From Burkholderiales bacterium (GTDB taxonomy: Bacteria > Pseudomonadota > Gammaproteobacteria > Burkholderiales > Burkholderiaceae_C), in assembly GCA_028872015.1 (NCBI GenBank), contig JAGWLO010000043.1, positions 1 through 32,772 of the forward strand: a stretch of DNA of 32,772 nucleotides, written 5' to 3'. Of this stretch, positions 17,362-24,635 are shown one piece after another. The stretch's first letter is position 1. Each line of letters begins with the position of its first letter. A program made the position numbers and the translations under genes. The notes under the pieces were generated by a model that searched no databases, was not told the DNA's origin, and saw only the letters and a program-made list of their open reading frames with translations.

Positions 17362-18018
17362 TCAGCGCGGCTGCTTGGTGGTGCGCAGGTAGGGCTTGTG
17401 CGTCTTGAAGCCGCCCGGGAACAGCTTCCTGGCGTCGTCGTCCGACACCGAGGGAACGATGATCACGTCGTCGCCCGGCTTCCAGTTCACGGGCGTGGCC
17501 ACCTTGTGCGCGGCGGTGAGCTGCATCGAGTCGAGCACGCGCAGGATCTCGTCGAAGTTGCGGCCGGTGGTCATCGGGTAGGTGAGCATCAGCTTGATCT
17601 TCTTGTCCGGGCCGATGATGAAGACCGAGCGCACGGTGGCGTTGCCCGCGGCCGTGCGGCCGTCGGAGGCCACCTCGTCGGCCGGCAGCATGTTGTAGAG
17701 CTTGGCCACCTTCAGGTCGGCGTCGCCGATCATCGGGTAGCGCGGCCGGTGGCCCTGCGTCTCCTCGATGTCGTGGGCCCACTGCTCGTGGCGGTCCACC
17801 GGGTCCACCGACAGGCCGATCAGCTTGGCGTTGCGCCGGGTGAACTCGGGCTCGATCCGGGCCATGTAGCCGAGCTCGGTGGTGCACACGGGCGTGAAGT
17901 CCTTGGGGTGCGAGAACAGGATCGCCCAGTGGTCGCCGATCCACTCGTGGAAGCGGATCGGTCCCTGGGTGGTGGCGGCGGTGAAGTCGGGGGCGACGTC
18001 GTTGATGCGCAGGGACAT
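17362..18018 (-). CDS. 1-Cys peroxiredoxin, Prx6/AhpC-TSA family
   Basis: 218 residues, the length expected for Prx6-type proteins, which have a C-terminal extension compared with AhpC. It reduces hydrogen peroxide and organic hydroperoxides. The peroxidatic Cys45 is in PKDFTPVCTTE; it is the only cysteine in the protein, so it must be regenerated by an outside thiol. DDVIIVPSVSDDDARKLFP and KPYLRTTKQP near the C terminus are typical of this subfamily. A good Shine-Dalgarno (GAGGAG on the minus strand) lies about nine bases before the ATG, and a -10-like TCTAAT at 18051-18056 suggests its own promoter. The upstream thioredoxin-like gene could supply electrons, but this is only suggested by position. 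Confidence 0.95.
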   Translation of the reverse strand: MSLRINDVAPDFTAATTQGPIRFHEWIGDHWAILFSHPKDFTPVCTTELGYMARIEPEFTRRNAKLIGLSVDPVDRHEQWAHDIEETQGHRPRYPMIGDADLKVAKLYNMLPADEVASDGRTAAGNATVRSVFIIGPDKKIKLMLTYPMTTGRNFDEILRVLDSMQLTAAHKVATPVNWKPGDDVIIVPSVSDDDARKLFPGGFKTHKPYLRTTKQPR

Positions 18019-18050
18019 GGTGCTTGCTCCTCGGGGCCGGGGGGGCCGAA

Positions 18051-18056
18051 ATTAGA
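18051..18056 (-). promoter_or_regulatory. Possible -10 element of the peroxiredoxin-mgsA pair
   Basis: On the minus strand TCTAAT lies 32 bases before the peroxiredoxin ATG and overlaps the stop codon of the thioredoxin-like gene. The geometry is right for a leader of about 26 bases containing the GAGGAG ribosome binding site. No -35 box is recognisable. Confidence 0.35.
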
Positions 18057-18477
18057 GCACGCGACCGCCGTGCCGCCGCAGCCGGGCCGCAAACGCTTCG
18101 ACGCCCTCGGGGAGATCGGCCGCCGCCAAGCCCTCGCCACCCGCGGCCAGGGCCGCGCGCAGCACGCGCTGCAGCGTCTCGGGCTGCGGCGTCAGCGGGC
18201 CGGCGAAGCGCACCCGCTGCGCGTCGGCCACCACCAGGGTGGGAAAGGTCTCGACGTCGAACTCGCCCACCAGCTCGGCCTCGTCCTCGATGTCGATCCA
18301 GTGCACGCACAAGGGCCGCGCCGGCGTGCGCAGGGCCTGCAGCGCGGCCTCGAACACCGGCGCGTAGCTGTCGCACAGCCGGCACCAGGCGGCGCACAGG
18401 CAGGCCACGTGCAAGGCCTGGGGCGCGACCTGGGGCACCGGGGCGGGCATCGACGGCGGCGGGGCGGGGCCGGTCAC
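18052..18477 (-). CDS. Thioredoxin-like protein
   Basis: 141 residues if it starts at the GTG whose bases overlap the preceding CoA-transferase stop (GTGA at 18474-18477), or 132 residues from the ATG at 18450. A thioredoxin fold is clear from the redox motif WCRLC (Cys32 and Cys35 with the GTG start), the DIEDEAELVGEFDV segment and the FPTLVV block with the cis-proline. Two more cysteines, 26 and 28, lie just before the active site in a CLCAAWCRLC run. No signal peptide is seen, so it is probably cytoplasmic. It may serve as reductant for the peroxiredoxin 33 bp downstream; that is inferred from position only. Confidence 0.85.
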   Translation of the reverse strand: MTGPAPPPSMPAPVPQVAPQALHVACLCAAWCRLCDSYAPVFEAALQALRTPARPLCVHWIDIEDEAELVGEFDVETFPTLVVADAQRVRFAGPLTPQPETLQRVLRAALAAGGEGLAAADLPEGVEAFAARLRRHGGRVL

Positions 18478-19664
18478 AGCGCGCCGTCGCGTCGCAGCGC
18501 CGCGATCGCCGCCGCGTCGTAGCCGAGCTCGGCCAGCAGCGCCTCGGTGTGCTGGCCGGGCGCGGGGATGGGGTCCATGCGCGGCTCGAAGGCGTCCGGC
18601 AGCGCCGGCGGGCGCAGCGCCGCGATCGGCCCGGCCGGGCTGCCGACCTGGGCATAGCGGCTGCGCGCCTGCAGCTGCGGGTGCTGCCAGACGTCGGCCA
18701 TCTCGTTCATGCGCGCGTTCGCGATCTGCGCCGCCTCCAGCCGCTGCACCACCTGCTCGGCGCTCAGCGTGGCAAAGGCCTCGACGATGATCGCGCGCAG
18801 GGTCTCGCGCGCCTCCACGCGGCGCGGGTTGAGGGCGAAGCGCTCGTCCCGCGCCAGCTCGGGGCGCCCGATCACGCGCTCGCAGAACACCTGCCACTCG
18901 CGCTCGTTCTGCAGCCCCAGCATCACCACCTTGCCGTCGCCGGCGGGGAAGGGGCCGTAGGGGTAGATCGTGGCGTGGGCGGCGCCGGCGCGCGGCGGCG
19001 GCGCCGCGCCGTCGTAGGCGTAGTAGAGCGGGAAGCTCATCCACTCGACCATCGCCTCCAGCATCGAGACGTCGATGCGGCAGCCGCGGCTGCTGCGGCC
19101 GCGCTGCAGCAGCGCGGCCAGGATGCTGCTGTAGGCGTACATGCCGGCGGCGATGTCGGCGATCGAGCAGCCGGCCTTGGCTGGCTGATCGGGCGTGCCG
19201 GTGACCGAGAGGAAGCCCGCCTCGCTCTGGATCAGCAGGTCGTAGGCCTTCTTGTCGCGGTACGGGCCGGGGTGCTCGGGGTCGTCGCCGTAGCCCGAGA
19301 TGTCGCACACGATCAGGCGCGGGAAGCGCCCGGTCAGCGCTTCGTACGACATCCCCATGCGCGCCGCCGCGCCCGGGGCCAGGTTCTGCACCAGCACGTC
19401 GGCGCGCGCCAGCAGCCGCTCGAGGATCTCGGGTGCCGCGGGATGCTTGAGGTCCAGCGCCAGGCTCTCCTTGCCGCGGTTGACCCAGACGAAGTGCGAC
19501 GACTGCCCGTGCACGCGGCCGTCGTAGCCGCGCGCCTGGTCGCCGGCGCCGGGGCGCTCGATCTTGATCACGCGCGCGCCCAGGTCGGCCAGCTGGCGGG
19601 TGCAGAACGGGGCCGCGATCACGTGCTCCAGCGCGAGCACGGTGACGCCTTCCAGCGGCCGCAT
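18474..19664 (-). CDS. CoA transferase, class III (CaiB/BaiF family)
   Basis: 396 residues, the normal length for family III CoA transferases, which move CoA between carboxylic acids through an aspartyl-CoA anhydride. The N-terminal block RPLEGVTVLALEHVIAAPFC is typical, and the nucleophile is Asp170 in AGCSIADIAAGMYAYSSI, matching Asp169 of formyl-CoA transferase. The substrate cannot be read from sequence. The gene starts 3 bp after the acyl-CoA dehydrogenase stop and overlaps the thioredoxin-like gene by 4 bp. The pairing with an acyl-CoA dehydrogenase suggests activation and then oxidation of an organic acid. Confidence 0.93.
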   Translation of the reverse strand: MRPLEGVTVLALEHVIAAPFCTRQLADLGARVIKIERPGAGDQARGYDGRVHGQSSHFVWVNRGKESLALDLKHPAAPEILERLLARADVLVQNLAPGAAARMGMSYEALTGRFPRLIVCDISGYGDDPEHPGPYRDKKAYDLLIQSEAGFLSVTGTPDQPAKAGCSIADIAAGMYAYSSILAALLQRGRSSRGCRIDVSMLEAMVEWMSFPLYYAYDGAAPPPRAGAAHATIYPYGPFPAGDGKVVMLGLQNEREWQVFCERVIGRPELARDERFALNPRRVEARETLRAIIVEAFATLSAEQVVQRLEAAQIANARMNEMADVWQHPQLQARSRYAQVGSPAGPIAALRPPALPDAFEPRMDPIPAPGQHTEALLAELGYDAAAIAALRRDGAL

Positions 19665-19667
19665 GGT

Positions 19668-20840
19668 CTAGAAGCTCCGCGGCAGCCCGAGCACGTGCTC
19701 GGCCACGTAGCTCAGGATCAGGTTGGTGGAGATCGGCGCCACCTGGTACAGCCGGGTCTCGCGGAACTTGCGCTCGACGTCGTATTCGCAGGCGAAGCCG
19801 AAGCCGCCGTGGAACTGGATGCAGGCGTTGGCCGCCTCCCAGCTGGCCTTGGCGGCCAGGTACTTGGCCATGTTGGCCTCGGCGCCGCAGGGCGCGTGGG
19901 CGTCGAACTGGCGGCAGGCCCGCCAGCGCATCAGGTCGGCCGCCTCGACCTCGATGTGGGCCTCGGCGATGGGAAACTGCACGCCCTGGTTCTGCCCGAT
20001 CGGCCGGCCGAAGACCACGCGCTCCTTGGCATAGGCCGTCACCTTGTCGATGAACCAGCGGCCGTCGCCGATGCATTCGGCGGCGATCAGCGTGCGCTCG
20101 GCGTTCAGCCCGTCCAGGATGTAGCGGAAGCCCTGGCCTTCCAGCCCGATCAGGTTCTCGTGCGGGATCTCCAGGTTCTCGAAGAACAGCTCGTTCGTCT
20201 CGTGGTTGACCATGTTCGGGATCGGCCGCACCGCCAGGCCCCGGCCGATGGCCTGGCGCAGGTCGACGATGAAGATCGACAGGCCCTCGCTCTTGCGTGC
20301 CACCTCGGCCAGCGGCGTGGTGCGCGCCAGCAGGATCATGAGGTCGGAGTGCTGCACGCGCGAGATCCACACCTTCTGGCCGTTGACGACCCAGCGGTCG
20401 CCGCCCGGTCCCCGCTTGCGCACCGCCGTGGTCTTGATCTTCGTCGTGTCGGTGCCGGTGCCGGGCTCGGTCACGCCCATGCTCTGCAGGCGCAGCTCGC
20501 CGCTGGCGATCCTGGGCAGGTACAGCGCCTTCTGCGCCGCGCTGCCGTGCCGCAGCAGGGTGCCCATGTTGTACATCTGGCCGTGGCAGGCGCCCGCGTT
20601 GCCGCCGGCGCGGTTGATCTCTTCCATGATCACGCTGGCCTCGGCCAGGCCCAGGCCCGACCCGCCGTACTCGGGCGGGATCAGCGCGGCCAGCCAGCCG
20701 GCGCGGGTGAGCGCGTCGACGAAGGCGGCCGGGTAGCCGCGCGCCGCGTCGATCTCGCGGTGGTAGGCGGGCGGGAACCCGGCGCACAGCGCGCGCACTG
20801 CGTCACGGATCTCGGCGTAGTCGGTGTCGGGCGAGGGCAT
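19668..20840 (-). CDS. Acyl-CoA dehydrogenase family protein with a shifted catalytic base
   Basis: 390 residues from the ATG at 20840; an ATG 33 bases further upstream gives a proline-rich extension without similarity. FAD-dependent acyl-CoA dehydrogenases oxidise the alpha-beta bond of acyl-CoA and pass electrons to ETF. Seen are the N-terminal IPPEYGGSGLGL (54-65), SMGVTEPGTGTD (120-131), NGQKVWIS (153-160), KERVVFGRPIG and QFHGGFGF. At the C-terminal RETRLYQVAPIS the residue aligned with the usual catalytic glutamate of medium-chain enzymes is proline. Glu248 in NAERTLIAAE sits where isovaleryl-CoA and long-chain dehydrogenases keep their base, so the enzyme is probably active by that geometry. 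The substrate is unknown. It leads the CoA-transferase operon. Confidence 0.92.
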   Translation of the reverse strand: MPSPDTDYAEIRDAVRALCAGFPPAYHREIDAARGYPAAFVDALTRAGWLAALIPPEYGGSGLGLAEASVIMEEINRAGGNAGACHGQMYNMGTLLRHGSAAQKALYLPRIASGELRLQSMGVTEPGTGTDTTKIKTTAVRKRGPGGDRWVVNGQKVWISRVQHSDLMILLARTTPLAEVARKSEGLSIFIVDLRQAIGRGLAVRPIPNMVNHETNELFFENLEIPHENLIGLEGQGFRYILDGLNAERTLIAAECIGDGRWFIDKVTAYAKERVVFGRPIGQNQGVQFPIAEAHIEVEAADLMRWRACRQFDAHAPCGAEANMAKYLAAKASWEAANACIQFHGGFGFACEYDVERKFRETRLYQVAPISTNLILSYVAEHVLGLPRSF

Positions 20841-20899
20841 GGCGGGCGGGGGCTCAGGCGGGCGGCCGGCCATTCTGGATCAAGCCGGCCGGGGGGCGG

Positions 20900-20918
20900 G
20901 GCGCGCGCTGCGCGCGCC
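20900..20918. repeat. 19-bp GC-only palindrome in a divergent intergenic region
   Basis: GGCGCGCGC and GCGCGCGCC flank a single central T, giving perfect 9-bp arms. It lies 59 bp upstream of the acyl-CoA dehydrogenase start and 44 bp upstream of the hydrolase start, in the 122-bp region between the divergent genes. The alternating purine-pyrimidine pattern could extrude or form Z-DNA, or it may be an operator. A possible -10 CATATT for the plus-strand gene follows at 20935-20940. Confidence 0.45.
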
Positions 20919-20962
20919 ACGCGCGGGGCGGTGGCATATTCGGGCACCTGTCGCCCCGGCCC

Positions 20963-21874
20963 ATGCCTGCACATCCTGCAACGTCTCCCGCGCTGCCCCC
21001 CGCCCAGCCCACCGCGCTGCCCCCCGCGCTCGACGCCGAGCGTTTCGAGTTCGAGGGCCTGAGCTGCTATGCGGCCGGCGAAGGCCCGCCGCTGCTGCTG
21101 GTGCACAGCGTCAACGCCGCCGCCTCGGCGGCCGAGGTGCGGCCGCTGTTCGAGCACGCTCGCGCGCGGCGGCGGGTGTTTGCGCTCGATCTGCCGGGCT
21201 ACGGCCTCAGCCTGCGCGGCGCGCGCGAGTACACGCCGCGCCTGATGACGCAGGCGCTGCAGGCGGCGGCGGTGCAGATCCGCCAGCACTGCGGGCCGGG
21301 ACCGATCGATGCGCTGGCGGTGTCGCTGTCCTGCGAGTTCCTGGCCCGCGCCGCGGTCGAGCGGCCGGCCGACTGGCGCCGGCTGGCCCTGGTCAGCCCG
21401 ACCGGCTTCAACGGCACGCGGCCGCGCCGCGGCCCGCCGGGCAGCACGCGCGCGCTGCCGTGGCTGCAGGCGGCGCTGAAGGCGCCGCTGTGGTCCGAGG
21501 CGCTGTTCCGCGGTCTCACGCGGCCGGGCGTGGTGCGCTACTTCCTGCAGCGCACCTGGGGCGGCAAGGTCATCGACGAGCGGATGTGGGCCTATGCCGT
21601 GGCCACCGCCCACCAGCCGGGCGCGCGCCACGCGCCGCTGGCCTTCCTGTCGGGGGCGCTGTTCAGCGCCGACATCCACACCGTCTACGAGGCGCTCACC
21701 CAGCCGGTCTGGGTCAGCCACGGCGTGCGCGGCGACTTCACCGACTACCGCGGCCTGGGCCTGGTCAGCGGGCGGCCGAACTGGCGCGTGAGCGTGTTCG
21801 ACACCGGCGCGCTGCCGTATTTCGAGCAGCCGGCTGCGTTCTTCGAGCAGATGGACGCGCTGCTGCCGCCCTGA
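20963..21874 (+). CDS. Alpha/beta-hydrolase-fold protein with atypical catalytic residues
   Basis: 303 residues. The fold is clear from PLLLVHSVNAAASAAEVRPLFEH (given here as its ends LLLVHS and RPLFEH), the ALDLPGYGLS strand-turn block, the nucleophile elbow with Ser121 in AVSLS instead of GxSxG, and Asp258 in VRGDF. Where the catalytic histidine normally sits before the C-terminal FEQP block, this protein reads GALPYFEQP, with alanine and tyrosine at the likely positions. The oxyanion region has HS (48-49) rather than HG. It belongs to a recognisable hydrolase subgroup with a VHSVNAA motif whose activity I do not know. It is divergent from the acyl-CoA dehydrogenase and converges on the acetyltransferase gene with a 6-bp gap. 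Confidence 0.8.
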   Translation: MPAHPATSPALPPAQPTALPPALDAERFEFEGLSCYAAGEGPPLLLVHSVNAAASAAEVRPLFEHARARRRVFALDLPGYGLSLRGAREYTPRLMTQALQAAAVQIRQHCGPGPIDALAVSLSCEFLARAAVERPADWRRLALVSPTGFNGTRPRRGPPGSTRALPWLQAALKAPLWSEALFRGLTRPGVVRYFLQRTWGGKVIDERMWAYAVATAHQPGARHAPLAFLSGALFSADIHTVYEALTQPVWVSHGVRGDFTDYRGLGLVSGRPNWRVSVFDTGALPYFEQPAAFFEQMDALLPP

Positions 21875-21880
21875 GCCGGG

Positions 21881-24538
21881 CTACAGCGCCTTGGTGGCGA
21901 TCCGGAACTCGGGGTCCTCGGGCGCCGCGCCGATCTGGAAGCCCAGGCTGGCCACCAGCTTCAGCATCGCGGTGTTGTTGGACAGGATCAGGCCCATGAT
22001 CTCGGCCAGCCCCTTGGCGCGCGCCACGTCCATGATCGCCAGCATCAGCCGCGTGCCCAGGCCCTGGCCGGCGTACTCATCCGCCACCAGCAACGCGAAC
22101 TCGCAGCTGGTGCCGTCGGGGTTGGTGACGATGCGGCTCACGCCGATGGCGCGCCCGGGGGTCGGTTCGGCCGCCGGCTCGGGGCCCGTGGCCGCTGCGC
22201 CACCGGGCTCCTTCAGCACCGCCACCAGCGCCATCTCGCGGTCGTAGTCGATCAGCGTGAAGCGCGCCAGCATCCGCGCCGGCAGCTCGGGCAGGCTGCT
22301 GGCGAAGCGGAAGTAGCGGCTCTGCTCGGAGACGCCGCGCACCATCGCCTGCAGCATGGCGGCGTCGCCGGGCTGGATCGGCCGCACGGTGCACTGGGCG
22401 CCGGCCTTCAGGGCCCACTCGCGCTCGAGGCCGGCGGGGTAGGGCAGGATCGCCAGGTGGCCGTAGGCGCCGCTGGCCTGCACCGCGCCGGCGACCACGA
22501 TGCGCGCATCCACCGCCACCGCGCCGTCCTCGTCGAGGATGAGCGGGTTGATGTCCATCTCGCGCAGCTGCGGCAGTGCGCACACCATCTCGCTCACGCG
22601 CAGCAGCACGCGCTCGAGCGCGGCGATGTCCACGGCCGGGGCGCCGCGCCACTCGCCCAGCGTCTCGGCCACGCGGGAGCGGGCGACGAGGGCGCGCGCC
22701 AGGAACGCGTTCAGCGGCGGCAACTCGATGGTGCGGTCGGCGATCAGCTCGACCATGGTGCCGCCGGCGCCGAAGCTGATCACGGGGCCGAAGGCGGGGT
22801 CGGTGGCGACGCCGATGTACACCTCGCGGCCGGGCCGCCCCGCGCGGTGCGCGGCCATCGGCTGCACCGTGACGCCGTTGATCCGTGCCGCCGGCTGCGC
22901 CCGCGCCACCGCCTGCAGGATCTCGGCGTGGCGGTCGCGCACCTGGGCCGCGTTGTGCACGTTCAGCACCACGCCCTGGACGTCGCTCTTGTGGCCGATG
23001 TCGGGCGAATCGATCTTCAGCGCCACCGGGTAGCCCAGCTGGGCGGCGATCAGCATCGCCTCGTTGGCGCTGCGCGCCAGCAGCGTGCGCGTGACCGGGA
23101 TGTGGAAGGCCGCCAGCAGCGCCTTGCTCTCCATCTCGGTCAGCACCTGGCGCCGCTCGGCCAGCACGCCCTCGACCAGCAGCCGCGCGCCCTCGGTGTC
23201 GGGCGCGGCGCCGTCGCCCAGCGGCGGCGGCGTCTGCTGCAGCAGCTGCTGGTTGCGGTAGAAGCTGGCGATGTTGTGGAAGGCGTCGACCGCGCCTTCG
23301 GGCGTGCGGAACACCGGCAGCCCGCGCGCCGCCAGCAGCTCGCGCCCGGGCCGCGCCCGCGCCTCGCCCAGCCAGCAGGCCAGCACCGGCTTGGCCGCGG
23401 GCGAGAAGGCCGCGGCCAGGCTGGTGGCGATGGCGTCGGCGTCGATGCCGGCCTTCGGCGCGTGGATCAGCAGCACGCCGTCCACATCGCGCGCGGCCAG
23501 CGCCGCCGCCAGGGCCGCGGTGTAACCCGCACCGTCGGCCTCCTCGCCCAGGTCGGCCACGCGGGCCACCTGCAGCCCCAGGGCGCCGGCGGCGTCGGCG
23601 GCCAGCACCGCCGGGCCGCCGCCGTTGCTGACCAGGGCCAGCCGCTCGCCCACCGGCCGGAAGCGCGAAGCCAGGCACTGCGCGGCCGAGAACAGCTGCG
23701 TGAACTGGCGCACCCGCACCGCGCCGGCGCGGCGCAGCGCGGCGTCGAACACGTCGTCGGTGCCGACGATGGCAGCCGAGTGCGTCAGCGCCAGCCGCGA
23801 GCCCGCGGCCTGGCGCCCCGATTTCATCACCACCACCGGCTTGGCGAAGGCGGCGGCGCGCAGCGCGCTCATGAAGCGGCGCGCGCTGCGGATGCCCTCC
23901 ATGTAGACCAGGATGCTCTGCGTGCGCGCGTCGCCGGCCAGGTAGTCCAGCACCTGCGGCAGCTCCACCGCGGTGTCGGGCCCGAGGGCCACGACGGTGG
24001 AGAAGCCCACCCCCTGCTGGCGCGCCCAGTCGAGCATGGCCGCGGTGAGCGCGCCCGACTGCGCCACCAGCGCCAGGGCGCCCGGCGCCGCCAGCGGGCC
24101 CAGCAGGCCGGCGTTGAGGCCGATCGCCGGGCGCTGCAGGCCCACGCTGTTCGGGCCCAGCAGGTGCACGCCGGCGCGGCGCGCCACCGCGTGCAGCGCC
24201 GCGCTCTGGGCGGCATCCAGGCCGCTGCCCAGCACCGCCGCGGCGCGGCAGCGGATGCGGCCCACGATCTCGAGCGCTGCCGCCACCTGGGGCGCCGGCA
24301 GCGCGATCAGCGCCAGGTCGGCGCGCGAGTTGGCCAGCTCGCCCAGCGTGCCGCTGACCCCGATGTCGAGCCAGCTCACCGGGCCCTGGAAGTGGCCTTC
24401 GGCCAGCGCCTGGCGCAGCACGCGCGCCGCCGGCGTGTCGGCAGGCTCGGCGAAGACCACGATCGAGGCGGGCTCGAACAGCGGGGTGAGGGCGTGGCGG
24501 TCCAAGGGGCGGGGGCGGCAGCGGGGTGGCGTGAGCAT
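21881..24538 (-). CDS. PatZ-type protein lysine acetyltransferase (NDP-forming acyl-CoA synthetase fused to GNAT)
   Basis: 885 residues, almost exactly the size of enterobacterial Pat/PatZ. Order of domains: CoA-binding Rossmann-like (about 15-140), succinyl-CoA-ligase-like (about 150-460), ATP-grasp (about 480-700, with VALKIDSPDIGHKSDVQG), and C-terminal GNAT (about 720-885) with the RPIQPGD start, EQSRYFRF, IDYDREMALVAV, NPDGTSCEFALLVAD and the acetyl-CoA loop GQGLGTRL. PatZ acetylates lysines of metabolic enzymes such as acetyl-CoA synthetase. His253 in LTHSAAIVG occupies the phosphohistidine position of ADP-forming acetyl-CoA synthetases, so a residual or real synthetase activity cannot be excluded. 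The ATG at 24538 is the best start; it is divergent, by 97 bp, from a membrane cNMP-binding protein gene. Confidence 0.9.
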   Translation of the reverse strand: MLTPPRCRPRPLDRHALTPLFEPASIVVFAEPADTPAARVLRQALAEGHFQGPVSWLDIGVSGTLGELANSRADLALIALPAPQVAAALEIVGRIRCRAAAVLGSGLDAAQSAALHAVARRAGVHLLGPNSVGLQRPAIGLNAGLLGPLAAPGALALVAQSGALTAAMLDWARQQGVGFSTVVALGPDTAVELPQVLDYLAGDARTQSILVYMEGIRSARRFMSALRAAAFAKPVVVMKSGRQAAGSRLALTHSAAIVGTDDVFDAALRRAGAVRVRQFTQLFSAAQCLASRFRPVGERLALVSNGGGPAVLAADAAGALGLQVARVADLGEEADGAGYTAALAAALAARDVDGVLLIHAPKAGIDADAIATSLAAAFSPAAKPVLACWLGEARARPGRELLAARGLPVFRTPEGAVDAFHNIASFYRNQQLLQQTPPPLGDGAAPDTEGARLLVEGVLAERRQVLTEMESKALLAAFHIPVTRTLLARSANEAMLIAAQLGYPVALKIDSPDIGHKSDVQGVVLNVHNAAQVRDRHAEILQAVARAQPAARINGVTVQPMAAHRAGRPGREVYIGVATDPAFGPVISFGAGGTMVELIADRTIELPPLNAFLARALVARSRVAETLGEWRGAPAVDIAALERVLLRVSEMVCALPQLREMDINPLILDEDGAVAVDARIVVAGAVQASGAYGHLAILPYPAGLEREWALKAGAQCTVRPIQPGDAAMLQAMVRGVSEQSRYFRFASSLPELPARMLARFTLIDYDREMALVAVLKEPGGAAATGPEPAAEPTPGRAIGVSRIVTNPDGTSCEFALLVADEYAGQGLGTRLMLAIMDVARAKGLAEIMGLILSNNTAMLKLVASLGFQIGAAPEDPEFRIATKAL

Positions 24539-24589
24539 AGGCCACCGCCGGGTGCGGCAGGCGGCGATGCCGCGGGGCCGCACGGCGTG

Positions 24590-24595
24590 GATACT
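24590..24595 (+). promoter_or_regulatory. Weak -10-like element upstream of the cNMP-binding gene
   Basis: GATACT lies 40 bases before the GTG start at 24636 in the 97-bp gap divergent from the patZ-like gene. There is no clear -35 box, and I found no good CRP-type palindrome in the gap. Confidence 0.25.
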
Positions 24596-24635
24596 TCCGG
24601 CTCGCGGCCGGTGACGGCGGACGACGGGGGCCAGG

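Noticed and set aside
18052..20787. A 911-residue open frame ending in the thioredoxin-like protein
   Set aside because: The upstream part is the wrong frame of the CoA transferase and acyl-CoA dehydrogenase genes, so it is not a fusion; only the last 130-140 residues are real.
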